64,000 nt of DNA from Persea americana (GCA_029852735.1 CM056813.1:48505682-48569681), one strand, 5' to 3'; shown: positions 24,154-35,951, counted from the first letter of the stretch. Translations and numbers: made by a program. The notes: a model not told the origin generated them from the letters alone.

Positions 24154-26117
24154 TGATAAGTCCTTAAAAATGTAGAATTTCCTCATCATTTTAGAGTAAT
24201 TAAGGACTTAATCATCAAATCATGGACCATTTTAGTAAAAAAATTATGATTTTATGTTTTTGAGCATCAAAGTCTAAATTCGAGTCAAAATTCATCCAAA
24301 AATTGCATTTTCACATAAAATCATGAATTTCTCTATTTTTTACATTGAAAGTCACAAATTTTCCATAACTTTTTATACACACATGAAATGATGAATTTTC
24401 TTTGTACCATTGATTTAATTGAAGAAAACTTGATAAAATGGTGACATTTTATGCATTTATTTAGTGTGAATTAGGCCCGCATCTTGCATAATTCCTTACC
24501 TATATGATTAGATTATTCTTTGATCTTTGCTTTTATTTTTGTAGGGAATTTCAAAAATCGGGGCCCACGGAAGAGAATTGATGAATCAAATGCACCATGG
24601 ACCCACCTTCCTTTGGCATGGATTCTAAGGTAGGGCCGGCCATGGTAGGGTCCGCTCTCATATGCAAGAAAAAAATCAGATTTAATCTTTTGAAGATAAG
24701 TTCCAAATTTGTGGGCCATGAGATGATGAGGTGTCCTATCTACTCTCCAACAAATATTGCTTACATGTCAAGATGGATGGCTAAGATTCAATTCAAGCCA
24801 AACAAAGAAGAAAACAAAATTGCAAAAGAAAATCCCTCCAAGGTGAGGACGTCCAAGGCAAGAGAATTAAGGCTTGCACACTCATGTGGGGCCCATCATT
24901 TGTTCTAAATTGAGATACAAATCTGAATTTCAGATTTGAAATTATTTTAGCCAAAGCATGGGACGTTCCATGTTGTCTACACCCAAGTGGGTCCACATGC
25001 ATTCAAAAATTGCACATCAAATCTGAAATTTCAGATTTGAAGTGATTCTTAACCAAAGTGGGACCCAAGAGAGGGAGTTGCATGAGATAAGAACAATCCT
25101 ATTTTTACTAGGATTGTGGGCCAACCCCTAGAAAATCTCTCAAAAACCCTCCTAATCCTAATCCAACTTGGACTCCACACTACTAATCCTTACCCAACCA
25201 AAACCTTGCAACCCAAGCCATCAAAAAAGATATAAAAAGAGCCAAAAGAGGGCTGGACGTGGATAGCATCTCCCCCATTCCCCTTGGACGACCAGCAACA
25301 ATACTTTCCCTTTTTTTATCACTTTTTTCTCCATCTCTCCCCTACCATCCTCACTCACCCAAGGCTCTCTAAGGCACACTACCACTTGGGCTTCTACGCC
25401 GTCGCGCCGCCGCCGTTGCTATCGTCACTCCACCATCGGATCATCCTTGAAATCATCTTCCCTTGCTTGGATTTCAGATCGCGAAACGAGAGCCGGTTGG
25501 ATCGCCGTTCAAGACCGCGAGTCCCTCTCCTCCGTTTAGTGTTTCTTATGTCTATGGTAAGGTTGGATGCACTTTATTTTTAGTAAAAGGATTTTGTAAT
25601 GGTTATTTGCTTGTAATGGGTCTTTCATTAATAAATCAAGTTTATGGGGTCTTGGTCTTCACCAATGAGTCAACATTGAATTTTTGTGCGTAGTGACAGT
25701 GCGCACTTGGTGCGGTGATCTTGATTTTTCTTGATGGCATTAAGCAAAGTAATTATTGCAAAGTTTTAGAATTAAAATATAATTTCTTTATTCTCTGATT
25801 TATTTTATTTTATTTTATTCTTTATTTTATGCACCTTAACAATTATTGCAATTGGTTGGGCTAATAAATCTTATGGTGATGCAGTGGTTAGATTAGGTTT
25901 CTAGATTAGGATTTTAATTTTCTTTGGTTGTAATTAATATTTCAGATTTGTAATTAATTTTTAATTCAATTAGAAAATTTGATTTGTATAGTTTTTTTAG
26001 GCTAGAACTAGTTTCTTTTTATTAGGACAGGTTTTGCGATAAATAAACTCTCCGTGGATCGATCCGGTTTCACCGGTTATTACTACAATCGCGGCCTTGC
26101 ACTTGGGGCTACGATCA
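24154..26117 (+). repeat. 5' LTR of the young Athila element
   Basis: It begins TGATAAGTCC and ends CTACGATCA. A TATA box (TATAAAAAG, from 25231) marks the likely promoter, with the transcript start downstream of it. A 24-bp perfect palindrome (half TCAAATCTGAAA) lies at about 25018-25041. Short open frames inside the LTR are identical in both LTRs simply because the LTRs are copies; they are not taken as genes. Confidence 0.95.
25231..25239 (+). promoter_or_regulatory. LTR TATA box
   Basis: TATAAAAAG lies about 1.1 kb into the 5' LTR, with the same sequence at 35065 in the 3' LTR. It is the best candidate core promoter for the genomic RNA; its position implies a long U3 and an R-U5 of up to about 850 bp. 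Confidence 0.6.
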
Positions 26118-26123
26118 AGTTTT

Positions 26124-26141
26124 TGGCGCCGTTGCCGGGGA
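26124..26141 (+). promoter_or_regulatory. Primer binding site (tRNA-Asp)
   Basis: TGGCGCCGTTGCCGGGGA, six bases after the 5' LTR, is the complement of the 3' end of plant tRNA-Asp over 18 bases. This is where minus-strand DNA synthesis starts and is typical of the Athila lineage. Confidence 0.92.
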
Positions 26142-27119
26142 GTTTTTCTTCGCTTAAGGTATTTTTTCCAACCTATCTTTTTAATTGCTTTGTGGGTGTG
26201 CCTTTACTATTCCGCAATCATTCTAGATCTAAGGGCAGCATGCATGGAATGTTTGGACCAGCCCTATTGCATTAAAAAGTGGATTTTTAATCTCTGATTT
26301 TTGATAAAATTGGAACTATTTCAGATCTGGAAAAATTATTTTTTCTGATTTTTCAAAAAATCACATCCAATTTCGGAAAATTGCCTACTTTACTTGTTCT
26401 AATTTGGACTAGTTTAGTTCATTTTTTTTTGTTGCTAGTTAGGATTAATTAAGGTCTGTTAAAATCAGTTGTTTTTCATATTCTTAGGTTTTTAAAGTTT
26501 CCAAAAAAATTCTGGAACCTTCCCTCACAAAGGCAAGTCGTAGATCGCACAAATTCGGCTTTTTGGCCACCAAACTTGCAAAAATCTGAAAATTTCAGAA
26601 CTTTCATTGGAAACTTAGTTTTATTAGTTGTTTTTAAATTTAAAAGGACTCTTAAAAACTTGCTGGAATTTCTTTCTAAGAAGGTTAGTTATTTCTTTGG
26701 GAAGCCGAACAAACTGCCTTTCTTAATTGGTTCGATGTCTAGGCAAGTCTTGTCCCAATAGATAAGGGAGACAAGTCTCTTGTTCTAGATGGTGGTTTTT
26801 AAGCGGGACCCTTGCAACGCATCGTGACCCCACCACTGATCTGGGGACTTACCTGGTCGGGCTAGTTTCATAGATTTGAGTTTGGGAACTTTCCTTAGAG
26901 ATATCAAACTTTCTAAGATTAGGACTTTGCAAGAATTTGAGAATCTTCTTTTAAATCTAAGAACGGACCTTAGGTAGTTTTTCTTTCTAGGTTTCTTTAT
27001 AAAAATAAATAAATAAATAAAAACTTTTCAAAATTCCAAAAAAGAAGGAAAGACCCCCATCTTCTTGGCAGAGGGACTCCTCAAATCGGTTAGTAAGGAA
27101 GGAATCACCTGTCAAGAGC
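26142..27119 (+). other. Athila 5' untranslated leader
   Basis: About 1 kb between primer site and the gag ATG at 27120. It matches the leader of element 1 (1966-2950 minus). Packaging and translation signals would be expected here, but no specific motif can be pointed out. Confidence 0.7.
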
Positions 27120-28241
27120 TTGATTAAATTCTACGAATCTAGATCTCCTGGTTCTCTTAGGATTTCCAATATGGCTGATGAGCATAGTGATAACGAGGAG
27201 AACGGTAATGGGAATGGACCCAATAATAATGGGGAGGTGAATCAACCTCTTAGGAGTTTACGTGATTACCTTCACCCTACACGACAAGCCACACCGTCGT
27301 GCATGGTTATACCCGCAGGTGCGGGTCAATTTGATATCAAACCGGGAGTAATCCAACTTCTCCCCAAATTTCATGGGCTTGAATCGGAAAGTGCATATTT
27401 GCACATAAAAGAGTTTGAAGAAGTGTGTGCAACACTACACTTCAATAATGTGAGGGAAGTCCTTATCAAATTTCGTTTATTTCCATTTTCCCTCAAAGAT
27501 AAGGCCAAGGCATAGCTTCACTCCTTACAACCCAATTCGATTGCTCTATGGTCCGACATGGTCCGGGAATTTTTAAAGAAATTTTTCCCATTACATAAAA
27601 CCAACACCTTACGGAGGAATATTATGAATTTTAAACAAAAAGACAAGGAGTCTTATTACAGGTGTTGGGAACGCTTTAATGAACTACTCCTTGCATGTCC
27701 CCACCACGGATTTGAATTGCACAATACAATTGGTCACTTCTATGATGGACTTAGTCCAGAAACACGTCAATTCGTGGAGATGATGTGCAATGGGGAGTTC
27801 ATGGCAAAAAACCCAAATCAAGCATGGACCTACCTTCAGTTTTTGGCAGATAGTGCACAAAATTGGGACACATCTGAAGGTATAGACCCCGTAAAGCAAT
27901 CGAGTCAGGCCAAAGGAGGGGGGTTATATGTATTAAAAGAAAGCGATGATCTTCAAGCAAAAATTGCCTATATTACAAGAGAAGTTGAGTCCTTGAAATT
28001 TGTGAAGAATAAGGAACCTGCTATAGTTTGTGGCATCTGCGCTAGTGATAAACACATTTCTTCGGAGTGCCCAACACTCCCTGCTTTTCAAGAAGCGTTT
28101 CACGAGCAAGCAAATGCCACTAACACATACAACCGGCAGTTTAACAATTCTTTGGGTAACACATACAACCCTAATTGGAGGAATCACCCCAACTTTAGTT
28201 GGAGGAATGGCCTAAATGCTACTCAGCCCAATTTCAACTAA
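27120..28241 (+). pseudogene. gag: Athila gag with two in-frame stops
   Basis: The frame opens at ATG 27120 and runs in phase into pol. It encodes an Athila-type gag: a capsid region with LRDYLHPTRQ, SLKDKAKA and FLKKFFPLHKT, then one zinc knuckle CX2CX4HX4C (nt 28029-28070) that would bind the genomic RNA. A TAG at 27513-27515 stands where the related copy in this window has Trp, and a TAA at 28239-28241 where it has Gln. The frame is otherwise undamaged. The second stop is followed at once by an ATG that opens the pol frame. Protein from this copy would end after 131 residues unless the stop is read through. Confidence 0.9.
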
Positions 28242-31200
28242 ATGTCAAATCAATTTGGGGGTACTCCTAGTACATATGCTCAAAACACACAGCAAATGGT
28301 ACCCCCTACAACACAAACGACACCTTGGGATGAACTTGTGGCTAAGTTTATGGTGAATCAAGAGTCCATCAATAAAAAATATGATCAGAACTTTGAGAAT
28401 TTACAAAACACCATGCAGAACCTCTGCAAATTGATTGAATCACAAAATAAGGGGGCTTTTCCAGCCCAACCACAGCCCAATCCAAAAGGGCAATTTGAGG
28501 TTCATCAAGGTGGTCCGTCAAATTCAAAGGAGCAGGTTCAAGCTGTTACTATTCTACGTAGTGGTAAAGAGATTGAAAAGCCAGATCTGAAAAAAGATAA
28601 ACAGCCTGCATCCTCAGATCAGGAAGGGAAAGAAAATGAAGTCCCTTCTATCAAGGAAAAAAGCCCAGTTCCTCCTGGATTCAAGCCCTTACCGCCTTTT
28701 CCCAACAGATTAGCTCCTGCCAAGCCATCTATACAGAACCAGGAAATCTTTGATGTACTTAAAGAGGTTAAAATTAACATCCCGTTGTTAGACGCAATCA
28801 AACAAGTCCCATCTTACGCAAAGTTTCTTAAGGACTTGTGCACGTTGAAGCGTAAGATACATGTACAAAAGAAAGCGTTCCTCACTGAGCAAGCTAGTGC
28901 AATTTTAAAGCATGACGCTCCCCCTAAATTCAAAGATCCGGGATGCCCCACGATTTCGTGCATTATTGGAAATTGTCAAATTGAACAAGCGCTGCTTGAT
29001 CTTGGGGCGAGTGTCAACTTACTACCCTACTCGGTCTATGTAAAATTGGTGTTAGGCGAACTCAAACCCACCCAGATTACTTTGCAGCTCGCAGACCGAT
29101 CAGTCAAAAGACCGAGAGGGATAGTAGAGGATGTGCTTGTGCAAGTTGACAAGTTCTACTTTCTAGTAGACTTCATTGTGCTAGACACTCATCCTGTGGC
29201 AGATCCTCATGCTCAGATTCCGGTAATTCTGGGGAGACCATTCTTAGCCACATCCAATGCATTGATCAATTGCCGGAATGGAAAAATGACGCTATCTTTT
29301 GGTAACATGACATTAGAGCTAAATGTTTTTGACCTTTGCAAACAACCATGGGATGATAACATTGACCTTGAAGAAGTAGATTTGATCAGTGTTCTTACAG
29401 CAGAAACTTTTAAAAAATCAATCTCTGATTCCATTGAGTCAATTGAGGGCCTGACCCTCTGTGAAGAAACACTTGATAGCACTGTTGAAATGGTCAACAC
29501 TATAGGCAAACCCTCTTTTGAAGAGCTATTACCAACTGGTACTCTGTCTCTTCCATCTCAGGTGAGGCCGCCCAAACCTGAGTTGAAACCCTTGCCCTCT
29601 CACCTGAAATATGCATACCTTGGAGAAAATGAAACATTTCCTGTAGTAATTTCTGCATACCTTGACAAGGACCAAGAAGTCCAACTCTTAGAAGTGCTCA
29701 AACTGCACAAAGGTGCAATTGCTTGGACCGTGGCTGACATTAAGGGAATTAATCCCCTCGTGTGTACACATCATATCTATTTGGAGGAGAATGCAAAACC
29801 CTCCCGTCAGATGCAACGCCGGTTAAACCCCACCATGCAGGAAGTGGTTAGGGCGGAAGTTTTGAAACTTCTAGATGTGGGTATCATTTATCCAATTTCG
29901 GATAGCCAATGGGTCAGCCCTACCCAAGTTGTACCTAAAAAGGCCGGCGTAACTGTAGTCCGTAATGCTAATGATGAGCTCATCCCAACCCGCGTACCCA
30001 CAGGTTGGCGAGTTTGTATCGACTACAGAAAGTTAAATGCTGTCACACGAAAGGATCATTTCCCCCTACCCTTCTTAGACCAAATTTTAGAACGGGTAGC
30101 TGGCCACGAGTATTATTGTTTCTTGGATGGATATTCTGGATACAATCAAATAGAGATCGCCCCGGAAGACCAAGAGAAAACAACTTTCACATGCCCCTTT
30201 GGCACCTTTGCTTACCGACGGATGCCCTTTGGGCTGTGTAATGCTCCTGCAACCTTTCAAAGGTGCATGCTGAGTATTTTTAGTGATATGGTGGAACGTT
30301 TTCTAGAAGTCTTCATGGACGATTTCTCCGTTTTTGGAGATTCTTTCCAAGATTGTTTGAGCAACTTAACTAAGGTCCTCTCTAGGTGTGAAGAAAAGAA
30401 CTTAGTACTGAATTGGGAAAAATGTCATTTTATGGTACGACAAGGGATTGTCCTTGGCCACATCGTATCATCTAAAGGATTGGAAGTGGACAAAGCCAAA
30501 ATAGATCTAATTTCCAATTTGCCCGCACCAAAAACCGTAAGAGATGTAAGATCTTTCTTAGGGCATGCTGGATTCTACAGAAGGTTCATAAAAGATTTTA
30601 GTGTCATTTCTCGACCATTATGCAACCTTCTGCTAAAGGAAGCAGAATTTGAGTGGACGGAGGCATGTCAAGTGGCTTTTACCAAGCTTAAGGACATGTT
30701 GACGACTGCTCCAATTATGCAACCTCCAGATTGGAGCCTACCCTTTGAAATCATGTGCGATACTAGCGATTATGCAGTTGGGGCAGTTCTTGGGCAACGT
30801 AGGGACAAAAAGCCATATGTAATTTACTATGCTAGTAGGACTTTAAACAGTGCACAGATTAATTATTCTACAACAGAGAAAGAACTATTGGCTGTGGTCT
30901 ATGCACTGGATAAATTTCGTTCCTACTTAATTGGATCCAAAATTGTGATCTTTACTGACCATTCTGCGCTGAAGTACTTGCTTTCTAAGAAAGATGCCAA
31001 GCCCAGACTGATCAGATGGATCCTTCTACTCCAAGAGTTCAATATCGAAATCAAGGATAAGAAAGGAGTAGAAAATGTGGTGGCTGATCATCTTTCTAGG
31101 ATTGTCCTTTCCAACGCTTTAGAACCCTTGCCAATCCAGGACACTTTCCCTGATGAGCACTTGTTTGCCACATTTTCCCATTCTCCATGGTATGCTGACA

Positions 31201-32480
31201 TTGCTAATTATCTAGCTTCAGGTGAAATTCCAAAAGAATGGACCCAACAAGATAAAAACAAGTTTTTCACTGAGGTGAAACAGTTTTTCTGGGATGACCC
31301 ATACCTTTTCAAATACTGCCCAGACCAAATCATTAGGAGATGCATTCCAGACCATGAAATGAACAATGTTATATCATTTTGCCATTCTCAAGCTTGTGGT
31401 GGCCATTTTTCTGCTAAAAAGACTGCTCACAAAATTTTGCAATCTGGATTTTACTGGCCCACTATATTTAAAGATGCATATGATTTCTGTAAAGTATGTG
31501 AGCGGTGCCAAAAATTGGGTTCAATTTCCAAAAGGAACATGATGCCTTTAAACCCAATTTTGGTCGTCGAGTTATTCGATGTATGGGGTATAGACTTTAT
31601 GGGACCATTTCCCCCGAGCTTTGGTTTTCATTATATCCTCGTTGCAGTTGATTATGTTTCCAAATGGATTGAAGCAATCCCATGTAGGAACAATGATGCT
31701 AAAACGGTAAAAAAGTTCATCTTGGACAGTATCTTTTCCCGTTTTGGAACTCCGCGTGCCATCATTAGTGATGGAGGCACTCACTTTTGTTACCGCATTA
31801 TTGAGAGTTTGTTTCAAAATTACGGTGTTACACATAATGTGGCTACCCCCTATCATCCTCAAACAAGTGGGCAGGTAGAGGTCTCAAATAGGGAAATTAA
31901 AAGAATTTTGGAGACCACGGTAAAACCGAATCGTAAGGATTGGTCCATGCGGTTAAATGATGCTTTGTGGGCCTATCGCACTGCATATAAGACCCCAATT
32001 GAGATGTCTCCATACCGGCTTATATATGGGAAAGCTTGCCACCTTCCAGTGGAGCTAGAACATAAAGCTTATTGGGCCATAAAACAACTGAACTTTGACT
32101 TAGACAAAGCTGGGGAGAAAAGAGCCCTTGATCTAAATGAATTAGAAGAATTGAGAAACGAGGCTTATATGAACTCAAGAATTTACAAGGACAGGACTAA
32201 GGCCTTTCATGATAAACGGATATTAAGAAAATCATTCCATCCGTCTCAAAAAGTCCTCTTGTACAATTCTCGACTTCATCTTTTCCCTGGAAAGTTAAGA
32301 TCTCGTTGGACAGGCCCCTACATTGTTCAAGAAGTATTTCCATATGGGGCAGTGACCCTCATTGATCCATCGAATGGTACCTCTTTTAAAGTTAATGGCC
32401 AACGTTTAAAACCATTCTTGGAGACTATTCCTCCAGAGGAAAATGTAATTCCTCTGATCGATCCTAACTATCAGGATTGA
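28242..32480 (+). CDS. pol: Athila pol polyprotein (protease, RT, RNase H, integrase)
   Basis: An open frame of 1412 codons continues the gag frame. Residues 1-200 are a low-complexity linker rich in Pro, Gln and Lys. The aspartic protease motif is DLGAS (about 253-257), with Leu where Ser/Thr is usual. Reverse transcriptase follows (IDYRKLNAVT about 593, catalytic FMDD about 690), then RNase H (CDTSDYAVGA about 839, TEKELLAVVYA, TDHSALKYL). Integrase has an HHCC zinc site (HSQACGGHF to CERC, about 1047-1090) and a DDE core (GIDFMG, ISDGGTHF, GQVEVSNREIK). There is no chromodomain, in keeping with Athila. All catalytic residues I can check are present, so these enzymes could act in trans if translated. 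The start at 28242 is an ATG right after the gag stop; in related copies gag and pol are a single frame. Confidence 0.93.
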   Translation: MSNQFGGTPSTYAQNTQQMVPPTTQTTPWDELVAKFMVNQESINKKYDQNFENLQNTMQNLCKLIESQNKGAFPAQPQPNPKGQFEVHQGGPSNSKEQVQAVTILRSGKEIEKPDLKKDKQPASSDQEGKENEVPSIKEKSPVPPGFKPLPPFPNRLAPAKPSIQNQEIFDVLKEVKINIPLLDAIKQVPSYAKFLKDLCTLKRKIHVQKKAFLTEQASAILKHDAPPKFKDPGCPTISCIIGNCQIEQALLDLGASVNLLPYSVYVKLVLGELKPTQITLQLADRSVKRPRGIVEDVLVQVDKFYFLVDFIVLDTHPVADPHAQIPVILGRPFLATSNALINCRNGKMTLSFGNMTLELNVFDLCKQPWDDNIDLEEVDLISVLTAETFKKSISDSIESIEGLTLCEETLDSTVEMVNTIGKPSFEELLPTGTLSLPSQVRPPKPELKPLPSHLKYAYLGENETFPVVISAYLDKDQEVQLLEVLKLHKGAIAWTVADIKGINPLVCTHHIYLEENAKPSRQMQRRLNPTMQEVVRAEVLKLLDVGIIYPISDSQWVSPTQVVPKKAGVTVVRNANDELIPTRVPTGWRVCIDYRKLNAVTRKDHFPLPFLDQILERVAGHEYYCFLDGYSGYNQIEIAPEDQEKTTFTCPFGTFAYRRMPFGLCNAPATFQRCMLSIFSDMVERFLEVFMDDFSVFGDSFQDCLSNLTKVLSRCEEKNLVLNWEKCHFMVRQGIVLGHIVSSKGLEVDKAKIDLISNLPAPKTVRDVRSFLGHAGFYRRFIKDFSVISRPLCNLLLKEAEFEWTEACQVAFTKLKDMLTTAPIMQPPDWSLPFEIMCDTSDYAVGAVLGQRRDKKPYVIYYASRTLNSAQINYSTTEKELLAVVYALDKFRSYLIGSKIVIFTDHSALKYLLSKKDAKPRLIRWILLLQEFNIEIKDKKGVENVVADHLSRIVLSNALEPLPIQDTFPDEHLFATFSHSPWYADIANYLASGEIPKEWTQQDKNKFFTEVKQFFWDDPYLFKYCPDQIIRRCIPDHEMNNVISFCHSQACGGHFSAKKTAHKILQSGFYWPTIFKDAYDFCKVCERCQKLGSISKRNMMPLNPILVVELFDVWGIDFMGPFPPSFGFHYILVAVDYVSKWIEAIPCRNNDAKTVKKFILDSIFSRFGTPRAIISDGGTHFCYRIIESLFQNYGVTHNVATPYHPQTSGQVEVSNREIKRILETTVKPNRKDWSMRLNDALWAYRTAYKTPIEMSPYRLIYGKACHLPVELEHKAYWAIKQLNFDLDKAGEKRALDLNELEELRNEAYMNSRIYKDRTKAFHDKRILRKSFHPSQKVLLYNSRLHLFPGKLRSRWTGPYIVQEVFPYGAVTLIDPSNGTSFKVNGQRLKPFLETIPPEENVIPLIDPNYQD

Positions 32481-33976
32481 CGGGCACTGGATCTGACAGT
32501 GGCCCATACCGTTGTATATTATGCATATATTTTCTATTTTCTTTGTGTGTTCTTTGTCTTACATTGGACAGGTTTCTACACAAAAGCGTCATTACTCCAG
32601 GTGCTTTCTACCCTTTTTCCTCCTTTTACATTTTCACCTCATGTTACATTTCATTTCGCATTTCATGTATGACATCGAGGACGTTGTCTAGTTTAGGTTG
32701 GGGGGTGGGAACAAGCACACTTGTCCAATTTTAGACAAATTTTTTTTCGTTTCTGAGTAGTCTTTTCAAAAAAAAAAAAAAAAAAAAAGGGGGTTTCAAA
32801 AGAACTTGACGATTCGAAGATGCTTAGAAATCTGGACTTTCAGAATTTTTTTGGAAGGAAGTAAAATGAAGGTTCATCATTTTCTAAAAAATAAAAAGAA
32901 TACCGAACTTTGTCTTTCACAGTACCACGTGTACATCATTTCAAAAGTTTTGGACAAAAAAGATTTAAGTGTCATTTTCAGAGTTCTTTCAAGAGAGAAA
33001 AAGAGACGACTTTCTGAAATTTAGCCATATGAGTTCTCCTGGTTCATCGGCATGGTTAGGCCAACCAAAACCAGTGAATTAATTCGGGTGAATTGAAAAG
33101 GGCTGCCTATTGTTGGGGACCGTTTAAAAAGAAAAAAAAATTGCCAAGGGATGCACAAATAAGTGTTTAAAGAAAAAAAAAAAAAGAGTTTAGTTATAAC
33201 TCTTGAAAAGAATAAAAAGTTATGTGACTAGTTTGGGTTCGTAGCCTTTTTAACCCGAGCCAGTAAGCCCGTAGGGGTATTTATATACCTAGTGCCCTAA
33301 AGACATCTGTCTTGGGAGTCATTGGCCTAATGCTCATTATATGGGTTAATTAGAAAGCTTAAGGGACCTAGGCATTGCACAGTCACATGTGTGTGTTCAA
33401 AAAAAAAAAAAAAAAAAAGATGCATCTCGCGGCCTTTGAAAAAACAGCAGTGCGAAAGCCATCATAGTAGCCTTGAGAGGAGACTTGTATTTTGGCCGAA
33501 TCTAGGAAAGTTGGAAATTCCGAAGGAGAATTCTGTTTTCATGGCATTATCATAGAACATTTAAAATTTTTGTTTTGATGTATACATTTGCACAAGGCAC
33601 TCAAAGTTTTGGTATAATTTAAAAAAAAAAAAAAAAAAAAACGTGAACCGGATTTTGAAAAGTCTGAAATCTTGATTATTCGAGGATTCGAGGCATCCGA
33701 TTTGACTCAATCATCTTTTGAAAAACCTTCCATTGAATTTCTTTCACTTTTAGGTAAATGAATTTTGTGGGCATATTCACTGCAAACCCTCACGAGGCAC
33801 AACTCGTCCACTAGGGGTAACCTAGGGGTTTAAGGGCTTGCTGCATACGCTAAATGCAGCCGAGAGTGCCAGCGAAAGTGGCGTTTTTCTTTTTGTCTTT
33901 GCATTTAGTTTAGATTAGATTAGGCCAGAAGACCTACCATAGTTTGCATATTTTGCTCGGGACTAGCAAAAAGCTG
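32481..33976 (+). other. Athila 3' non-coding region
   Basis: About 1.5 kb between pol and the 3' LTR, where many Athila elements carry an env-like gene. Here only short open frames exist and none has a signal peptide or membrane segment. Four long A runs occur (near 32768, 33172, 33401 and 33620). A G-rich tract GGTTGGGGGGTGGG near 32696 resembles the tract before the LTR and may be a second plus-strand priming site. Confidence 0.65.
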
Positions 33977-33987
33977 GTTGGGGGGTG
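33977..33987 (+). promoter_or_regulatory. Polypurine tract of Athila
   Basis: GTTGGGGGGTG immediately precedes the 3' LTR. It is the expected plus-strand primer site; G-rich tracts with a few T residues are usual in Athila-type elements. Confidence 0.65.
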
Positions 33988-35951
33988 TGATAAGTCCTTA
34001 AAAATGTAGAATTTCCTCATCATTTTAGAGTAATTAAGGACTTAATCATCAAATCATGGACCATTTTAGTAAAAAAATTATGATTTTATGTTTTTGAGCA
34101 TCAAAGTCTAAATTCGAGTCAAAATTCATCCAAAAATTGCATTTTCACATAAAATCATGAATTTCTCTATTTTCTACATTGAAAGTCACAAATTTCCCAT
34201 AACTTTTTATACACACATGAAATGATGAATTTTCTTTGTACCATTGATTTAATTGAAGAAAACTTGATAAAATGGTGACATTTTATGCATTTATTTAGTG
34301 TGAATTAGGCCCGCATCTTGCATAATTCCTTACCTATATGATTAGATTATTCTTTGATCTTTGCTTTTATTTTTGTAGGGAATTTCAAAAATCGGGGCCC
34401 ACGGAAGAGAATTGATGAATCAAATGCACCATGGACCCACCTTCCTTTGGCATGGATTCTAAGGTAGGGCCGGCCATGGTAGGGTCCGCTCTCATATGCA
34501 AGAAAAAAATCAGATTTAATCTTTTGAAGATAAGTTCCAAATTTGTGGGCCATGAGATGATGAGGTGTCCTATCTACTCTCCAACAAATATTGCTTACAT
34601 GTCAAGATGGATGGCTAAGATTCAATTCAAGCCAAACAAAGAAGAAAACAAAATTGCAAAAGAAAATCCCTCCAAGGTGAGGACGTCCAAGGCAAGAGAA
34701 TTAAGGCTTGCACACTCATGTGGGGCCCATCATTTGTTCTAAATTGAGATACAAATCTGAATTTCAGATTTGAAATTATTTTAGCCAAAGCATGGGACGT
34801 TCCATGTTGTCTACACCCAAGTGGGTCCACATGCATTCAAAAATTGCACATCAAATCTGAAATTTCAGATTTGAAGTGATTCTTAACCAAAGTGGGACCC
34901 AAGAGAGGGAGTTGCATGAGATAAGAACAATCCTATTTTTACTAGGATTGTGGGCCAACCCCTAGAAAATCTCTCAAAAACCCTCCTAATCCTAATCCAA
35001 CTTGGACTCCACACTACTAATCCTTACCCAACCAAAACCTTGCAACCCAAGCCATCAAAAAAGATATAAAAAGAGCCAAAAGAGGGCTGGACGTGGATAG
35101 CATCTCCCCCATTCCCCTTGGACGACCAGCAACAATACTTTCCCTTTTTTTATCACTTTTTTCTCCATCTCTCCCCTACCATCCTCACTCACCCAAGGCT
35201 CTCTAAGGCACACTACCACTTGGGCTTCTACGCCGTCGCGCCGCCGCCGTTGCTATCGTCACTCCACCATCGGATCATCCTTGAAATCATCTTCCCTTGC
35301 TTGGATTTCAGATCGCGAAACGAGAGCCGGTTGGATCGCCGTTCAAGACCGCGAGTCCCTCTCCTCCGTTTAGTGTTTCTTATGTCTATGGTAAGGTTGG
35401 ATGCACTTTATTTTTAGTAAAAGGATTTTGTAATGGTTATTTGCTTGTAATGGGTCTTTCATTAATAAATCAAGTTTATGGGGTCTTGGTCTTCACCAAT
35501 GAGTCAACATTGAATTTTTGTGCGTAGTGACAGTGCGCACTTGGTGCGGTGATCTTGATTTTTCTTGATGGCATTAAGCAAAGTAATTATTGCAAAGTTT
35601 TAGAATTAAAATATAATTTCTTTATTCTCTGATTTATTTTATTTTATTTTATTCTTTATTTTATGCACCTTAACAATTATTGCAATTGGTTGGGCTAATA
35701 AATCTTATGGTGATGCAGTGGTTAGATTAGGTTTCTAGATTAGGATTTTAATTTTCTTTGGTTGTAATTAATATTTCAGATTTGTAATTAATTTTTAATT
35801 CAATTAGAAAATTTGATTTGTATAGTTTTTTTAGGCTAGAACTAGTTTCTTTTTATTAGGACAGGTTTTGCGATAAATAAACTCTCCGTGGATCGATCCG
35901 GTTTCACCGGTTATTACTATAATCGCGGCCTTGCACTTGGGGCTACGATCA
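33988..35951 (+). repeat. 3' LTR of the young Athila element
   Basis: 1964 bp, matching the 5' LTR at all but about three positions. It ends GATCA, followed by the target duplication TCTAC at 35952-35956, after which solo LTR E resumes. Confidence 0.95.

Larger units (their letters stand above)
24154..35951 (+). mobile_element. Young full-length Athila-type Ty3/gypsy retrotransposon
   Basis: This 11,798-bp element has identical-length LTRs (1964 bp each), a perfect tRNA-Asp primer site, gag-pol in one frame, a purine-rich tract before the 3' LTR, and perfect target duplications TCTAC at 24149-24153 and 35952-35956. By eye the two LTRs differ at only three positions (24340/34174, 24362/34196, 26086/35920, all transitions), so insertion was recent. 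No env-like frame follows pol, although many Athila elements have one. Gag carries two in-frame stops, so the copy is not autonomous without readthrough or help in trans. Confidence 0.95.

Noticed and set aside
24513..25693. Several open frames of 60-103 codons inside the Athila LTR, repeated at 34347-35527
   Set aside because: They are identical in both LTRs only because the LTRs are copies, they overlap in several frames, and the older element does not keep them as proteins.
32481..33976. Possible env-like gene after Athila pol
   Set aside because: Only short frames exist, none with a signal peptide, membrane segment or continuity, so no env-like feature is called.
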